Assembly: GCA_020638295.1 (NCBI GenBank)
Contig: JACKIU010000002.1
Coordinates: forward strand, 620,001-684,000
Direction: 5' to 3'
DNA: 64,000 nt
From: Rhodospirillales bacterium
GTDB taxonomy: Bacteria > Pseudomonadota > Alphaproteobacteria > Micavibrionales > Micavibrionaceae
Positions 40,958 through 49,402 of this stretch are shown one piece after another. Position 1 is the stretch's first letter. Each line of letters begins with the position of its first letter. The notes beneath the pieces are model-generated. The model had not been told where the DNA came from. It was given only the letters and a program-made list of their open reading frames with translations, and ran no database searches. The translations under genes and the position numbers were made by a program.

Positions 40958-41228
40958 GTTCACAACCTTGGTTCAATACATCTTTAAGTTTTTGGAAAAT
41001 GGCGTTTTCAACGGCTTTGCTGGCCTGCCTGTTTGTCGGATGACAGATATTGAAGACCTGCCCGCCGGATTTGCGGGTCGGGTATGTCAGACGGTGTCCG
41101 CTTCCATCCCGTTTTTCATGAATGGCTACGCCGCTAACGTAAAATGTGCTATGCAGGACAAATGAAGCAAAGCCGATCAGCCCGCCCTGTGGGGTAATAA
41201 GGGTAATGTTCACATCACTGATTTTCAT
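40920..41228 (-). CDS. SpoVG-family protein
   Basis: 102 residues. The fold is recognisable from MKISDVNITLI, GLIGFASFVLHSTFYVSGVAIHE, and a region ending FNICHPTNRQASKAVENAIFQKL, which correspond to the conserved strands and the final helix of SpoVG. SpoVG proteins bind nucleic acid and regulate genes in Firmicutes; copies on plasmids and phages have no fixed role. Here it is cotranscribed with the replication initiator and may regulate it. The overlap with both neighbours shows tight coupling. Confidence 0.75.
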   Translation of the reverse strand: MKISDVNITLITPQGGLIGFASFVLHSTFYVSGVAIHEKRDGSGHRLTYPTRKSGGQVFNICHPTNRQASKAVENAIFQKLKDVLNQGCEHAGYDCDQFTAR

Positions 41229-41400
41229 GCGGCGGCTTTCGTGCGGGCTTTGTGGGAACGACCTGTTCGCGTTCGTTGATCGTGATCAGCAAGGACATGA
41301 AGCCGGACAGATTGCGCTGCGCTTCCGCCGCCGCCTGCGTGGAGATGGGCTGACCGTTACTGTGCTTTTCAAGCGATTGTCTGAAAATGTCTACGCTCAC
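41215..41400 (-). CDS. Small protein upstream of the SpoVG-like gene
   Basis: 61 residues, MSVDIFRQSLEKHSNGQPISTQAAAEAQRNLSGFMSLLITINEREQVV..., with a short helix-rich core and a basic Pro-rich tail. It overlaps the SpoVG-like start by 14 bases. No family recognised. The frame is short, so coding status is moderate. Confidence 0.5.
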   Translation of the reverse strand: MSVDIFRQSLEKHSNGQPISTQAAAEAQRNLSGFMSLLITINEREQVVPTKPARKPPHENQ

Positions 41401-41492
41401 AAATCATTCCCGATTCGTTGATACCGGGTCTGATTTAAGCTGTTTGTGATGAGGTTGAGGGCGTGTTCGGTTATGCGCAAACCGTATTCGGT

Positions 41493-42557
41493 TTAGGATT
41501 CCCGATCCAAATCCGGTGGAAATTGATGCGCCGCTTCTTTCAGCCATTTTCTGGCTGTATCTTCGTCCAGCGAAATGCCAAGCAATTGAAGGTCACTCAC
41601 AATTTCCCCGGCTGTCGGACTTCGTTTGGCTTTCGGGTCATATTGATACCCTTTCACAGCCATACCGATAATCATTTTAAGAAGGCTGCTGCGTTCCCTG
41701 TCAGACAAGGGTTTTAACGGCGTTGGTGTTTTGCTGTTGCGGGTTTCAAGCATTGGGATAGTCATAGGTAAATTTTCAGCCCATGCTACAAAATCCTTTG
41801 GCCGCACTTTGCTGGCAAAAAAAGCGGTTTCGCTTTCATTTTTCATGTCGCCCGCTTCCGTCTTGATGCACACATCCGAATAACCATAAAGTTTCAACTC
41901 TTCGGTTTTCATGGCATCCAGAATATATTGCCTGATCTTTTCAACGCGCTTGTTAAAGCGCAGAAAACTGATCTTTTTGTCCTCGGCCTGATTATTTTTG
42001 TAACCAAGAAGGTATAAAAGCGCATCCGTCATGAACCACAACGGTTCGTTCATGCGCTGTTCAAAGTCTTCTTTTGTAATTCTGACAAAGTTCTGCCGGT
42101 CTTCGTCGCGGTGATATTTATCACGGACGTAAAGGTCCAACTTCTTTTCTATATCGGGCATGACGTATTCAGGCAGCTTGTATCCAGCCTGCTGCGCCCA
42201 TTCCAGAAAACTAACCGTGTAAAACTTTTCAATGTTCGGTTCTTTATCGGCAAAAGAGTCCGTGTCAAAATCCGGATCAAATTTTTCGATCAGACCGTCC
42301 TGTACAGCCTGAACAGCGGCTTCATAACAGGCATGTGCATCTTTATCGGATTGCAGAACCTCAATCAGTTGTGCCATGTAATCGTCATACCGATAATTTT
42401 GAAAAATAGAATTGACCTGCTCTACCCTGTGATTTTCGTCATCAAATTCCAGATTAATGTACAGGACAAGGCAGACCAACGGGGCTTTGTCGCGAACATA
42501 GGCCGTTGGCGTGTATTCGAGTGTTTTCGGTAAAAATCCTGCCCGCGGATCAGACAT
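41493..42557 (-). CDS. Regulator-like protein with a conserved C-terminal segment
   Basis: 354 residues. The C-terminal part, PLSDRERSSLLKMIIGMAVKGYQYDPKAKRSPTAGEIVSDLQLLGISLDEDTARKWLKEAAHQF, is a segment found at the end of many mobile-element and regulatory proteins and probably forms a helical DNA-binding or dimer unit. The N-terminal 250 residues are acidic and unrecognised. It is the first gene on the minus strand inside the right end of the second element. Confidence 0.65.
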   Translation of the reverse strand: MSDPRAGFLPKTLEYTPTAYVRDKAPLVCLVLYINLEFDDENHRVEQVNSIFQNYRYDDYMAQLIEVLQSDKDAHACYEAAVQAVQDGLIEKFDPDFDTDSFADKEPNIEKFYTVSFLEWAQQAGYKLPEYVMPDIEKKLDLYVRDKYHRDEDRQNFVRITKEDFEQRMNEPLWFMTDALLYLLGYKNNQAEDKKISFLRFNKRVEKIRQYILDAMKTEELKLYGYSDVCIKTEAGDMKNESETAFFASKVRPKDFVAWAENLPMTIPMLETRNSKTPTPLKPLSDRERSSLLKMIIGMAVKGYQYDPKAKRSPTAGEIVSDLQLLGISLDEDTARKWLKEAAHQFPPDLDRES

Positions 42558-42649
42558 GTTACAACTTTCGTTCCGTTACGACTGTGATTGTCATCGAGGT
42601 TAGAACATTTAAGAACAAATATCCATAAGGCACAGATTGTTAATCACAC

Positions 42650-42700
42650 GCGCCCGCTTGCTTCGCTTGCTGTTTGGGGGCTGCTACGCTGCGCGGGCGC
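42650..42700. repeat. GC-rich hairpin near the right end of the second element
   Basis: GCGCCCGC (42650-42657) pairs with GCGGGCGC (42693-42700) around a 35-base loop containing GCTTGCTTCGCTTGCTG. No T-run follows on either strand. It could be a single-strand origin, packaging-like signal or recombination site. Confidence 0.45.
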
Positions 42701-42711
42701 TTTGCACAAAA

Positions 42712-42732
42712 CCGGGATTCGAACCCGTGTTG
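42712..42732 (-). repeat. Inverted tRNA-Glu T-arm fragment
   Basis: The reverse complement CAACACGGGTTCGAATCCCG equals 20 bases of the tRNA-Glu 3' half. It is opposite in orientation to the att copies at 14443 and 36203. Confidence 0.65.
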
Positions 42733-42892
42733 TTGAAATATAAAGTATTGAAATTGCATCACTATTTATTAAAGAAACGGGATTCAAATTGGCGTTGCGT
42801 ATTTTTACGAACACCTAAAACGCCTGTATTCTACGACTTATCGGCGCAGGCACGGTTTGCACAAGAACCAGAATATCTTGATAATGCTGTGT

Positions 42893-42921
42893 TCGAATTG
42901 TATCCATTACGGGACGCCAAT
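42893..42921 (+). repeat. Degenerate att-like tRNA-Glu end
   Basis: TTCGAAT (from 42893) then TACGGGACGCCAAT (42908-42921), the last 14 bases identical to 14475-14488. The T-stem between is eroded. This looks like the far attachment site of the second element, or the original chromosomal side of the tRNA-Glu insertion stack. Confidence 0.6.
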
Positions 42922-43009
42922 CCTTTATAGGTCAAAGGGTTAGCATCGAATTTCACCAGTGCGCCATACTGGTGAGACATAAAGATGAAAAATCGCGGCA
43001 ACAGCATGG

Positions 43010-43138
43010 ATATCCGGATGTTGCCGCACATGACGGCGAAGCTCTTCCTTGTCCAATTTGCGACGCCGCAAACCATGTTTCTTAGGAGAAAGGTCACCGC
43101 GCAACAACCAGTTATAAACACTCTTGCGCGATACGTTA
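43010..43138 (-). mobile_element. Internal 129-bp fragment of the IS630 transposase gene
   Basis: Bases 43010-43138 are identical to 58843-58971 inside the full IS630. Neither end corresponds to an IS end. It encodes VSRKSVYNWLLRGDLSPKK and neighbouring residues in frame with the tail-tip protein. Confidence 0.85.
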
Positions 43139-44169
43139 ACCACGCCGTCACGCAGGAAAGATTCATCCAGCGTTTTAACCGGCGGCGCATAGGCCCCGAC
43201 ATGCAAGCGCCACTTTCCGCCCGTATGCACCAGAAATCCGGCGCAGCTGCCGAGCATGGCCTCTAATATAGAACGCGGCGTATCGCCTAGATCGACCACG
43301 CCGTTGCAGGTGTAGCGCTTCTCTGTGCCGGTTAAAGTCGCCACGTCTTCATCGCAGGTATTTGCCGCGGCGATGAATGAATTAACGTCAATCTCGTTTA
43401 TGCTGGCCCCCAGGCCAAAATCAGACAGCAGATAATCCAAAACACAAAGCGCGGCATTATCAGACCACGCATAGGTTTGAGTGCGCGGATCATAAACTTT
43501 ACGGCCTTTAACAATTGCCGAAATATTCGGAATGCCAGAGGAATAGGCTTTCTCGTTATAGCGCAGCTTGACGTGAATATTTGCCAAACCGCGCAGGCGG
43601 TGGGCGTTCGTCCATTTGCCGCCAGTATTTGCCACGAGGTCTGCATCGGCTTCCTGATCGGTTGTGCCTAAGTGCTTTTTGATCGTGGCATAAACCGTGC
43701 CGTCTTCCTTGTAAGGCTCTAACGTGGCCTCGCCGTTTCCATCCAGCGCGACGACCTCATCGTTAAAGATCATATCGCCGATGCTCTCAATCTCATGCGC
43801 GGCCAGAACGATCACCAGATGCAAAATATCCAGCTTGTCCGAATTTCCGTCCACCGGCCTGCTATGCGCGAAAACAAGCGGCCCGGAGGCGCGCACTTCA
43901 CCATATACGATACGTTGTGTCGTGATAGGTTGCCGGATCATTTCCGTGCGGCCCTTGGCGCTGGCCGGGACATTCGTCACAGATAGCCCCGCATCGAATT
44001 TCGGAACGTCCGGTTTCGGTGCAAAGAGCGGCGCTGTGAAGGACACCACCGCCGCACCTGCCAAACCGCCGACAATCGCGCCGATCACGCCGCCGCCCAC
44101 GGCAGCACCCACAAAATGCGAAGTCAGCCCGCCCAAAACAGCCGGTATAAGAGGAGCAGCTGCGGGCAT
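43136..44169 (-). pseudogene. Tail-tip protein (gpJ/host-specificity type), truncated
   Basis: The ATG at 44169 opens with an Ala/Gly-rich membrane-like segment (LIPAVLGGLTSHFVGAAVGGGVIGAIVGGLAGAAV) and then QPITTQRIVYGEVRASGPLVFAH, typical of the N-terminus of phage tail-tip proteins. After about 345 residues, at DGVVN, the frame runs into the IS630 fragment and stops at 42940, so a gene that is usually 1000 or more residues keeps only its first third. The last 60-odd residues are IS and foreign sequence. It overlaps the upstream peptidase gene at its start. Confidence 0.85.
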
Positions 44170-44585
44170 TAACCAATCCTCCAGGAACGTATGGCTTGCA
44201 GGATGGAAAACGCGATCAGGCCGCGATAGTCGGGCGCGTAAATCCATTCCCCGGCCCGGATTCCGAGCGTATCGCCCCGGCCAATATCAAAGAGACACAC
44301 ATCGCCCCGGCTGGCGCTTAAGGCCGGGATTTCCGGGATGCCGTATTTTTCTGCCACAGCCTCCGCAATACCGGCGACCCCGCCGCTGCGATCCAAAAGC
44401 CGCAAAGCCTCGCGCTGGTTTTTATAGCCACGAAACGGCGCTGCGAGATCTTCGCCGGTAACTTGCTTGACGCAATTCATGGCAAAGAGGCAGCAATCGT
44501 TTTCGCCCCAGACAAAGGGCCGGTTTCTGTGCGTGTCAATGAACCGGTCAAGGCGGATTGACCAGTCGTTTAAGCGTTTAATCAT
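44169..44585 (-). CDS. NlpC/P60-like tail protein (gpK-like)
   Basis: 138 residues. NRPFVWGENDCCLFAMN carries the catalytic Cys region and GDVCLFDIGRG the following strand; the expected His is in the region before IYAPDYRG but is not obvious, so activity may be lost. The position between two tail-tip genes is that of lambda gpK, which helps cut the cell wall during DNA entry. The protein is shorter than lambda gpK and lacks the JAB domain. It is in the DUF6950-like size class. Confidence 0.75.
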   Translation of the reverse strand: MIKRLNDWSIRLDRFIDTHRNRPFVWGENDCCLFAMNCVKQVTGEDLAAPFRGYKNQREALRLLDRSGGVAGIAEAVAEKYGIPEIPALSASRGDVCLFDIGRGDTLGIRAGEWIYAPDYRGLIAFSILQAIRSWRIG

Positions 44586-44592
44586 GGCGGGG

Positions 44593-45165
44593 TTACTCCT
44601 TGGGCGCGCCGAGGGTGATTTCCTTGTCCTGCATGGCAGGCACGTATTCGAGGCCCTTATCGCCGGGATAGCGTTTTTGCTGTTCTGCGTCCGTGTAACG
44701 GCGCGTTTTCGGGCGCTCCAAATCCCGGAAACGGGTTTCGGAATTCAGCGTGATTGTGGCGGTGTCACCGCTATCAATAAGCTCGGAGGTATCAAGCCGC
44801 CCGTCATGGATCAGGTGCGGCTCGTCTATGATGCCCAGAAAATCCTCGTCCATCACGGCGAACCACATTTTTGCGGAATGGCCCTGAATAGGCGCGGAGA
44901 GAATATCCTCGATCAAGTCGGCGGGAATAGCGCTCAATTGAAAGCTTGCGCCGGTGGCTTTCATTTCGGTGGTCTCTTCGATTTTTGAAACCTTGCCGAG
45001 ATTGCCGGTGCCGTAAAAAATTTTGCCGTCCCAGACAAGTTCGCCCACGCCCGTCCACGCGCGCTCGACATTGGTGTCAAAATCGAATTCGGCCATAAGA
45101 ACAGGCCGCACGACCTGCTTCTCCGTTTCCGCGGAGAGCGTCTCGTTTAATCGTTTTTCAGACAT
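44593..45165 (-). CDS. Minor tail protein, DUF2163-like
   Basis: 190 residues. VRPVLMAEFDFDTNVERAWTGVGELVWDGKIFYGTGNLGKVSKIEET and TLNSETRFRDLERPKTRRYTDAEQQKRYPGDKGLEYV resemble phage tail-hub proteins that form the distal tail ring. Its stop lies just before the peptidase gene and its start abuts the preceding gene. No enzymatic role is expected. Confidence 0.7.
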   Translation of the reverse strand: MSEKRLNETLSAETEKQVVRPVLMAEFDFDTNVERAWTGVGELVWDGKIFYGTGNLGKVSKIEETTEMKATGASFQLSAIPADLIEDILSAPIQGHSAKMWFAVMDEDFLGIIDEPHLIHDGRLDTSELIDSGDTATITLNSETRFRDLERPKTRRYTDAEQQKRYPGDKGLEYVPAMQDKEITLGAPKE

Positions 45166-46145
45166 TATTTCAGGATTTCTTCAAAGGTTAGCGTGTAACG
45201 GGTTTGCAGCCGGTGGTTGACGATGTTCTCTGCGGCCTCATCGGAGGCAAGGCGCATAAGGACTTTCACCATGCCGACCACAAGCGGCTGCGGCGGCACG
45301 GCCTCGCGCAGTTTCGGCATAATCGGAATGAGTACCGCCCCGTCTATGTCCGTCACTACGCTGCCCAAAATCAGATATGATTGCCCCAGCCGCGGCATGA
45401 AGCCCTCGCCAGCGCTTAAAATCTCTCTATATGGCGCAAGGCCGGTTACATTCAAATTGTGATCCGCCGCGTCAATAATTGTCGGCTGGCCTTCGCCTTC
45501 AAAAAAGCCGCCGCCGACCTGAACAGGGATTTCCTGCTCGTCTTGCGTCCAGAAGGTAAAACCTTCCTCCACCGCGATTTCAAGCTCTGCGCCGTGTTCC
45601 AGCGTGAGGATGAATCCTTTATCGGTTTCAAAGGCGAGAGCCACCCCGTCCCAAATCAGATCGTCTCCGCTTTCGGTTAAAAGTTCTGTGCGGAAAGGAA
45701 ATTCCAGCGGAATATCAAAGCCGCTGCCGAACGGCGCATTGGCTTCCATCCCCAAAGGCGGGCTTTGTTCGGTGGTTAAAAGTCCGTCCTCTGCGGTTTC
45801 ATCGTCAAAATCGTACCGGTCGTCAAAAAAGGTCGTGCCGACTTCCGCGGCGTATGCGTCCATGCTATCCGGCACGGCGTAAGCGCTATTACGGCGAAAA
45901 TCCGGGACGTATATTTCCCCGGCCTCGCCTTTGAGCCGGGCGATGAGCGCGTCCATAACCGCGGCTTGAGATTGACGCAGGACAAAAGAAAACTCTGCCA
46001 CCCAGCGTGTCCCGGTTTGCTCGGTCACTTGGCGCTGGCCTGTAAAATCCGATTGCCAGGATTTTGACTTGTGGGCGAGATAGAATTTTTGCGAGCGCGG
46101 ATAAATGCCCAAAGGCCAGTCAAGCGGCCAGTCCAGAACGCTCAT
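45165..46145 (-). CDS. Tail protein, long paralogue
   Basis: 326 residues. The ends match the next gene to the right: WPLDWPLGIYPRSQKFYLAHKSKSW, MDALIARLKGEAGEIYVPDFRR and MVKVLMRLASDEAAENIVNHRLQTRYTLTFEEI. About 120 acidic residues (FETDKGFILTLEHGAELEIAVEEG and similar) are inserted in the middle. Two tandem tail genes of the same family suggest an old duplication; each probably occupies its own ring at the tail tip. It overlaps its neighbours by 1-4 bases. Confidence 0.7.
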   Translation of the reverse strand: MSVLDWPLDWPLGIYPRSQKFYLAHKSKSWQSDFTGQRQVTEQTGTRWVAEFSFVLRQSQAAVMDALIARLKGEAGEIYVPDFRRNSAYAVPDSMDAYAAEVGTTFFDDRYDFDDETAEDGLLTTEQSPPLGMEANAPFGSGFDIPLEFPFRTELLTESGDDLIWDGVALAFETDKGFILTLEHGAELEIAVEEGFTFWTQDEQEIPVQVGGGFFEGEGQPTIIDAADHNLNVTGLAPYREILSAGEGFMPRLGQSYLILGSVVTDIDGAVLIPIMPKLREAVPPQPLVVGMVKVLMRLASDEAAENIVNHRLQTRYTLTFEEILK

Positions 46146-46747
46146 TGCGGTAAAACCTCCATCAAATCCAGCAAGAAACTGGTGCGAAAGCGAATGTCGG
46201 TCAGATTCTCGTTGCTTTCATCGCTTGCCAGCCTCATCCGCACCCGGCAGTTTTCCGTGACAAGCGGGCCAGCCACGACCGCCTCGCGCAGACGCGGCGC
46301 TACGGCAACAAGCGCTGCGCCTGTCCCGTCTGCGTCCACATCCTGCAAAACCATATGAATTCGGCCCGGCGCGGTCTGGATATAATCTCCGGCCAGCAAA
46401 ACCCCAAGAGCGTTCGGCGTGAATCCCTCAATCGTCAATGTCGTGCCGGTGCCGCTTACAAGCTGGGGATCACCGGCCATTGAGCCGCTGGCTTTAAGCC
46501 GGGCAAAATGCGGGACGAACACATGACCAACAGAGCCACGCAGGGCCGCAATGAGCGCGTCTAACTGGCGCGCGTCTTTGTCCGGCCGTCTTAATTCAAT
46601 CCGGCTTTTCCAGCGCGCCGCATCCCGTTCCAGCACCTGCACTTGCCCTGTGTAGGGGTTCGGCCAGCGCACGCTGCGTGTTTCAATGAAAAAAGCCTGC
46701 TGCGCTGGCCGAATATCCAGCGGCCAGTTGAGTTCAATGTCTGCCAT
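46142..46747 (-). CDS. Tail protein, short paralogue
   Basis: 201 residues without the acidic insert of the longer paralogue: WPLDIRPAQQAFFIETRSVRWPNPYTGQVQVLERDAARW, LDALIAALRGSVGHVFVPHFARL, then VRMRLASDESNENLTDIRFRTSFLLDLMEVL. Gene order places it just after the tape measure, where the distal tail protein of siphoviruses usually lies. Confidence 0.7.
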   Translation of the reverse strand: MADIELNWPLDIRPAQQAFFIETRSVRWPNPYTGQVQVLERDAARWKSRIELRRPDKDARQLDALIAALRGSVGHVFVPHFARLKASGSMAGDPQLVSGTGTTLTIEGFTPNALGVLLAGDYIQTAPGRIHMVLQDVDADGTGAALVAVAPRLREAVVAGPLVTENCRVRMRLASDESNENLTDIRFRTSFLLDLMEVLPQ

Positions 46748-46756
46748 GTGTGATCC

Positions 46757-49399
46757 TTAATCGAAGCTGTTTCCGCGGCGCTGGTATGTGTCCACGACTT
46801 GGCGGCGGGCAAGGTCGGCGCTGGCCTGAACAATGCCGGGAATACGGGCGCTAAGGGCCTCGTCCACGGCTTTTTGAACGGCGGCGGATGTGGCGCCGGG
46901 ATCGGACGAGCCGTGTGCGTCTACATTCACGGTGTAAAGATTGCGGCTGCCGCCTGCATCGCCGGAGATATAAACGCCGAGCTTTCCGTTATCGGTGCGC
47001 GCCAGCGGCATAACGGCTTCGGGGCCGTCTTCGCCCATAAGCCCCATACCGTTTGCCATTGGAAAGATCGTCGGGCCGCCGACAATGCCTCCCTTCGCAA
47101 AAGCTGTGACCTGTCCGCCTGAAAAGGCCGCCCCATCGCCGAACAGCCCCATAAGCCCTTGCGCCAGAGGCCGCGTAATGGTGGCCTGAATGATAAGGCG
47201 CGTCAGATCGGCAATCATGGAGTCCACCATGTCTTTCCATTCGAATTTTCCGGTCAAGGCCGTGTTGACCAGAATATCCTCAAGCGTTTTCATGCTTTGA
47301 TAGGTCAGGGATTCCAGCACATCGTAAAGATCGGCGGCCTCATCGACATATTTTTGCAAACCGGCTTTTGCCGCGCCTGCAAAGGTTTTATTCGCCTCTT
47401 TTTGGGCCTCTTCGACTTCGCCGATTTTCTTGTTTATCTCCTTCAGGCCTTTTTTATAGGTTTCCTGCGTGATGAGCTCTTTTTCGTAAAGCTCCAAAAG
47501 GCGCTCTTTTTCCTTATTCAGCTTTTCGATCTCATCGGTGTATTTTTCCGTGATCGCTTTTGCTTCTTCCTCAAGCGTATTGCGCTCTTCCAGCATTTCT
47601 TTTTCCCGGAAAAGCTCGTGCGCCAGCTTCTCGACCTCCTGCCTTTGCAGCGCAGTGGCCTCAGCCGACAGGCGGCGCAGGGCTTCATCGACAAAAAGCT
47701 GCTCGTCGGTTTTAAAGAGCGCCTCAAACTCTTGGTTCAGACTCTCAATAATAGCTTGGTTGGCTTCAAACACGCGCTCTTGCGCCTGTCTTTGCTGCTC
47801 AAGCTGCTTGCGGCGGGTTTCATTAGCCCGGCGCTGGCGCTCTTCCTCTTTTTCGTTAAATTCCTGAATCTTGCGGGCGTAAATTTCCTCATTCAGCAAA
47901 AGGAGATTTTGAATCTCACGCTGGTTTTCGCCGTTTTCAAAGGCCAGCGCCCGGATTTTCTCGTTGCTTTTTTCCCGCGCGGATAAAATCCTGTCCATGC
48001 CGCCCAGCTGTAAATTGACAAGATCGTTTTGCAGCTTTTCCTCAATGGTTTTGATTTGCTGGCTGCGCTTTTCGTACTCAATAGCGTCAATCTGGTTGTT
48101 TTCGACGCGCCGGGCGCGGGCTTCTTCCTCGATCTTTTTGACTTCCTCGGCTGCATTGCGGATTTGATCTTCAAGCTCTTTATAGGCGGAAAACCCCTCG
48201 CGCAGGCTATTCGCCACGCCTTTTCCCTGAATGGTTTTTTCAAATGCGCTCTCAAGCTCCTGCGCACTTTGAATCTGCTGCGCGGTGGCTTCATCCGTTC
48301 CGGCGATGACCTGCTTTTGTAAATTCAGGTAACGCTGGGCATATGTCTCATAACTGCCATAGGCTTGGTCAAGCTGGGTGCGCAGCGTGGCCCATTCGTT
48401 CCATTCCCAGAAATTGTCCGGATCACCAATTTGAGCAAGCGAGGCCTGCAATTCCTCAATCTGTTTTTTGTAGCGGCGGAACTGGCTTTCAATCGTGCTT
48501 TGCGACAGGCCGCTAAAATCGAAGTCTCCGGAGAAAAAGAGTTTTATTTTCTCATAAGCCAGTCCCACGTCCTGTGCAAAGCCTGCGAATTCTGTGGCCG
48601 CATCGGAGACAAGCGGGGCCAGCGATAAAAACGCCTTGGTCAGCTGGGCGCTGATAACCTTATTGACCGCATCAAGCTTGTCTTGCGCTTCCTCCGCGTC
48701 CCGGATCAGGGTTTCATCAATGACAATCCCAAGGCGGCGGGCCTCTTCGCGCATGTCCTCCAACGCGCCCGAGCCGTCCATGAGCATATTGACCAAGGCC
48801 ACGCCCTCGGAGTCAAAGAGCTTGAATGCCAGGCGCAGGCGCTCCGATGAATCTTCTGTGTTTTTGAAAGCGTCCGCCACATCCAGCAATAAATCTTCGC
48901 TGGCGCGCATGTTTCCGTTCTGGTCGAGCAACTCAATGCCCATTTGCTTAAGCGCGTCTTTTGCCTCGCCCGTTCCTTTGGCGGCTTCTGCGGCGCGGCG
49001 GGTAAAACGCTGCATGGCCATGTCAAAGGTTTCCTGACTTACGCCCGCTTGCTCCGCCGCAAAGCGGTATTCCTGCAAAGCGTCCGTGCTGATCCCTAAC
49101 TTGTCGGCGGTTTTGCCGATAGCCTCCGCGCTTTCAATGGCGCGCTTGGTCATGGCAAACAAAGCTCCGGCCACGCCGCCCGCAGCCAGAACGCCCGTCA
49201 AAGCCACCGCCGCCGTTTTCAGATTTTTAGCCCGATCAACCAGAGTGCCTAAACCCTTTGATGCATCTTTGGACGCAACCTCCATTTTACGGACGGATTT
49301 TTCGCCCTTTTGTCCGAACTCGGTAATTTCGGCCACGGCTTTGCCGCCGCCGTCCACCGATATGCGGATGCTCACATTTTCAACTCTGCGTCTTGGCAT
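46757..49399 (-). CDS. Tail tape-measure protein
   Basis: 880 residues, the longest gene of the prophage. The N-terminus is basic, followed by a hydrophobic stretch near 60-80 (AAVALTGVLAAGGVAGALFAM), typical of tape measures. The central 500 residues are largely coiled coil (Glu/Lys/Gln/Arg rich with RRKQLEQQRQAQERVFEANQ). The C-terminus has the FAKGGIVGGPTIFPMANGMGLMGEDGPEAVMPLAR motif found in lambda gpH-type proteins. Its length sets tail length. It starts 3 bases after the GT frame ends. Confidence 0.92.
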   Translation of the reverse strand: MPRRRVENVSIRISVDGGGKAVAEITEFGQKGEKSVRKMEVASKDASKGLGTLVDRAKNLKTAAVALTGVLAAGGVAGALFAMTKRAIESAEAIGKTADKLGISTDALQEYRFAAEQAGVSQETFDMAMQRFTRRAAEAAKGTGEAKDALKQMGIELLDQNGNMRASEDLLLDVADAFKNTEDSSERLRLAFKLFDSEGVALVNMLMDGSGALEDMREEARRLGIVIDETLIRDAEEAQDKLDAVNKVISAQLTKAFLSLAPLVSDAATEFAGFAQDVGLAYEKIKLFFSGDFDFSGLSQSTIESQFRRYKKQIEELQASLAQIGDPDNFWEWNEWATLRTQLDQAYGSYETYAQRYLNLQKQVIAGTDEATAQQIQSAQELESAFEKTIQGKGVANSLREGFSAYKELEDQIRNAAEEVKKIEEEARARRVENNQIDAIEYEKRSQQIKTIEEKLQNDLVNLQLGGMDRILSAREKSNEKIRALAFENGENQREIQNLLLLNEEIYARKIQEFNEKEEERQRRANETRRKQLEQQRQAQERVFEANQAIIESLNQEFEALFKTDEQLFVDEALRRLSAEATALQRQEVEKLAHELFREKEMLEERNTLEEEAKAITEKYTDEIEKLNKEKERLLELYEKELITQETYKKGLKEINKKIGEVEEAQKEANKTFAGAAKAGLQKYVDEAADLYDVLESLTYQSMKTLEDILVNTALTGKFEWKDMVDSMIADLTRLIIQATITRPLAQGLMGLFGDGAAFSGGQVTAFAKGGIVGGPTIFPMANGMGLMGEDGPEAVMPLARTDNGKLGVYISGDAGGSRNLYTVNVDAHGSSDPGATSAAVQKAVDEALSARIPGIVQASADLARRQVVDTYQRRGNSFD

Positions 49400-49402
49400 G
49401 GA

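Larger units (their letters stand above)
36235..42921. mobile_element. Second integrated element with serine recombinase and rolling-circle initiator, about 6.7 kb
   Basis: TACGGGACGCCA at 36235-36246 recurs at 42908-42919, there after a degenerate T-loop (TTCGAAT near 42893). Between are a large serine recombinase, a hairpin-rich region, a CRI-like replication initiator, a SpoVG-like protein and two exported proteins. The gene set suggests a phage- or plasmid-like element that replicates by rolling circle and integrates next to tRNA-Glu. The boundaries are less certain than those of the first island. Confidence 0.6.

Noticed and set aside
42940..43135. Genuine C-terminus of the tail-tip protein
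   Set aside because: The residues are IS630 transposase sequence plus a short unrelated stretch, not phage sequence.
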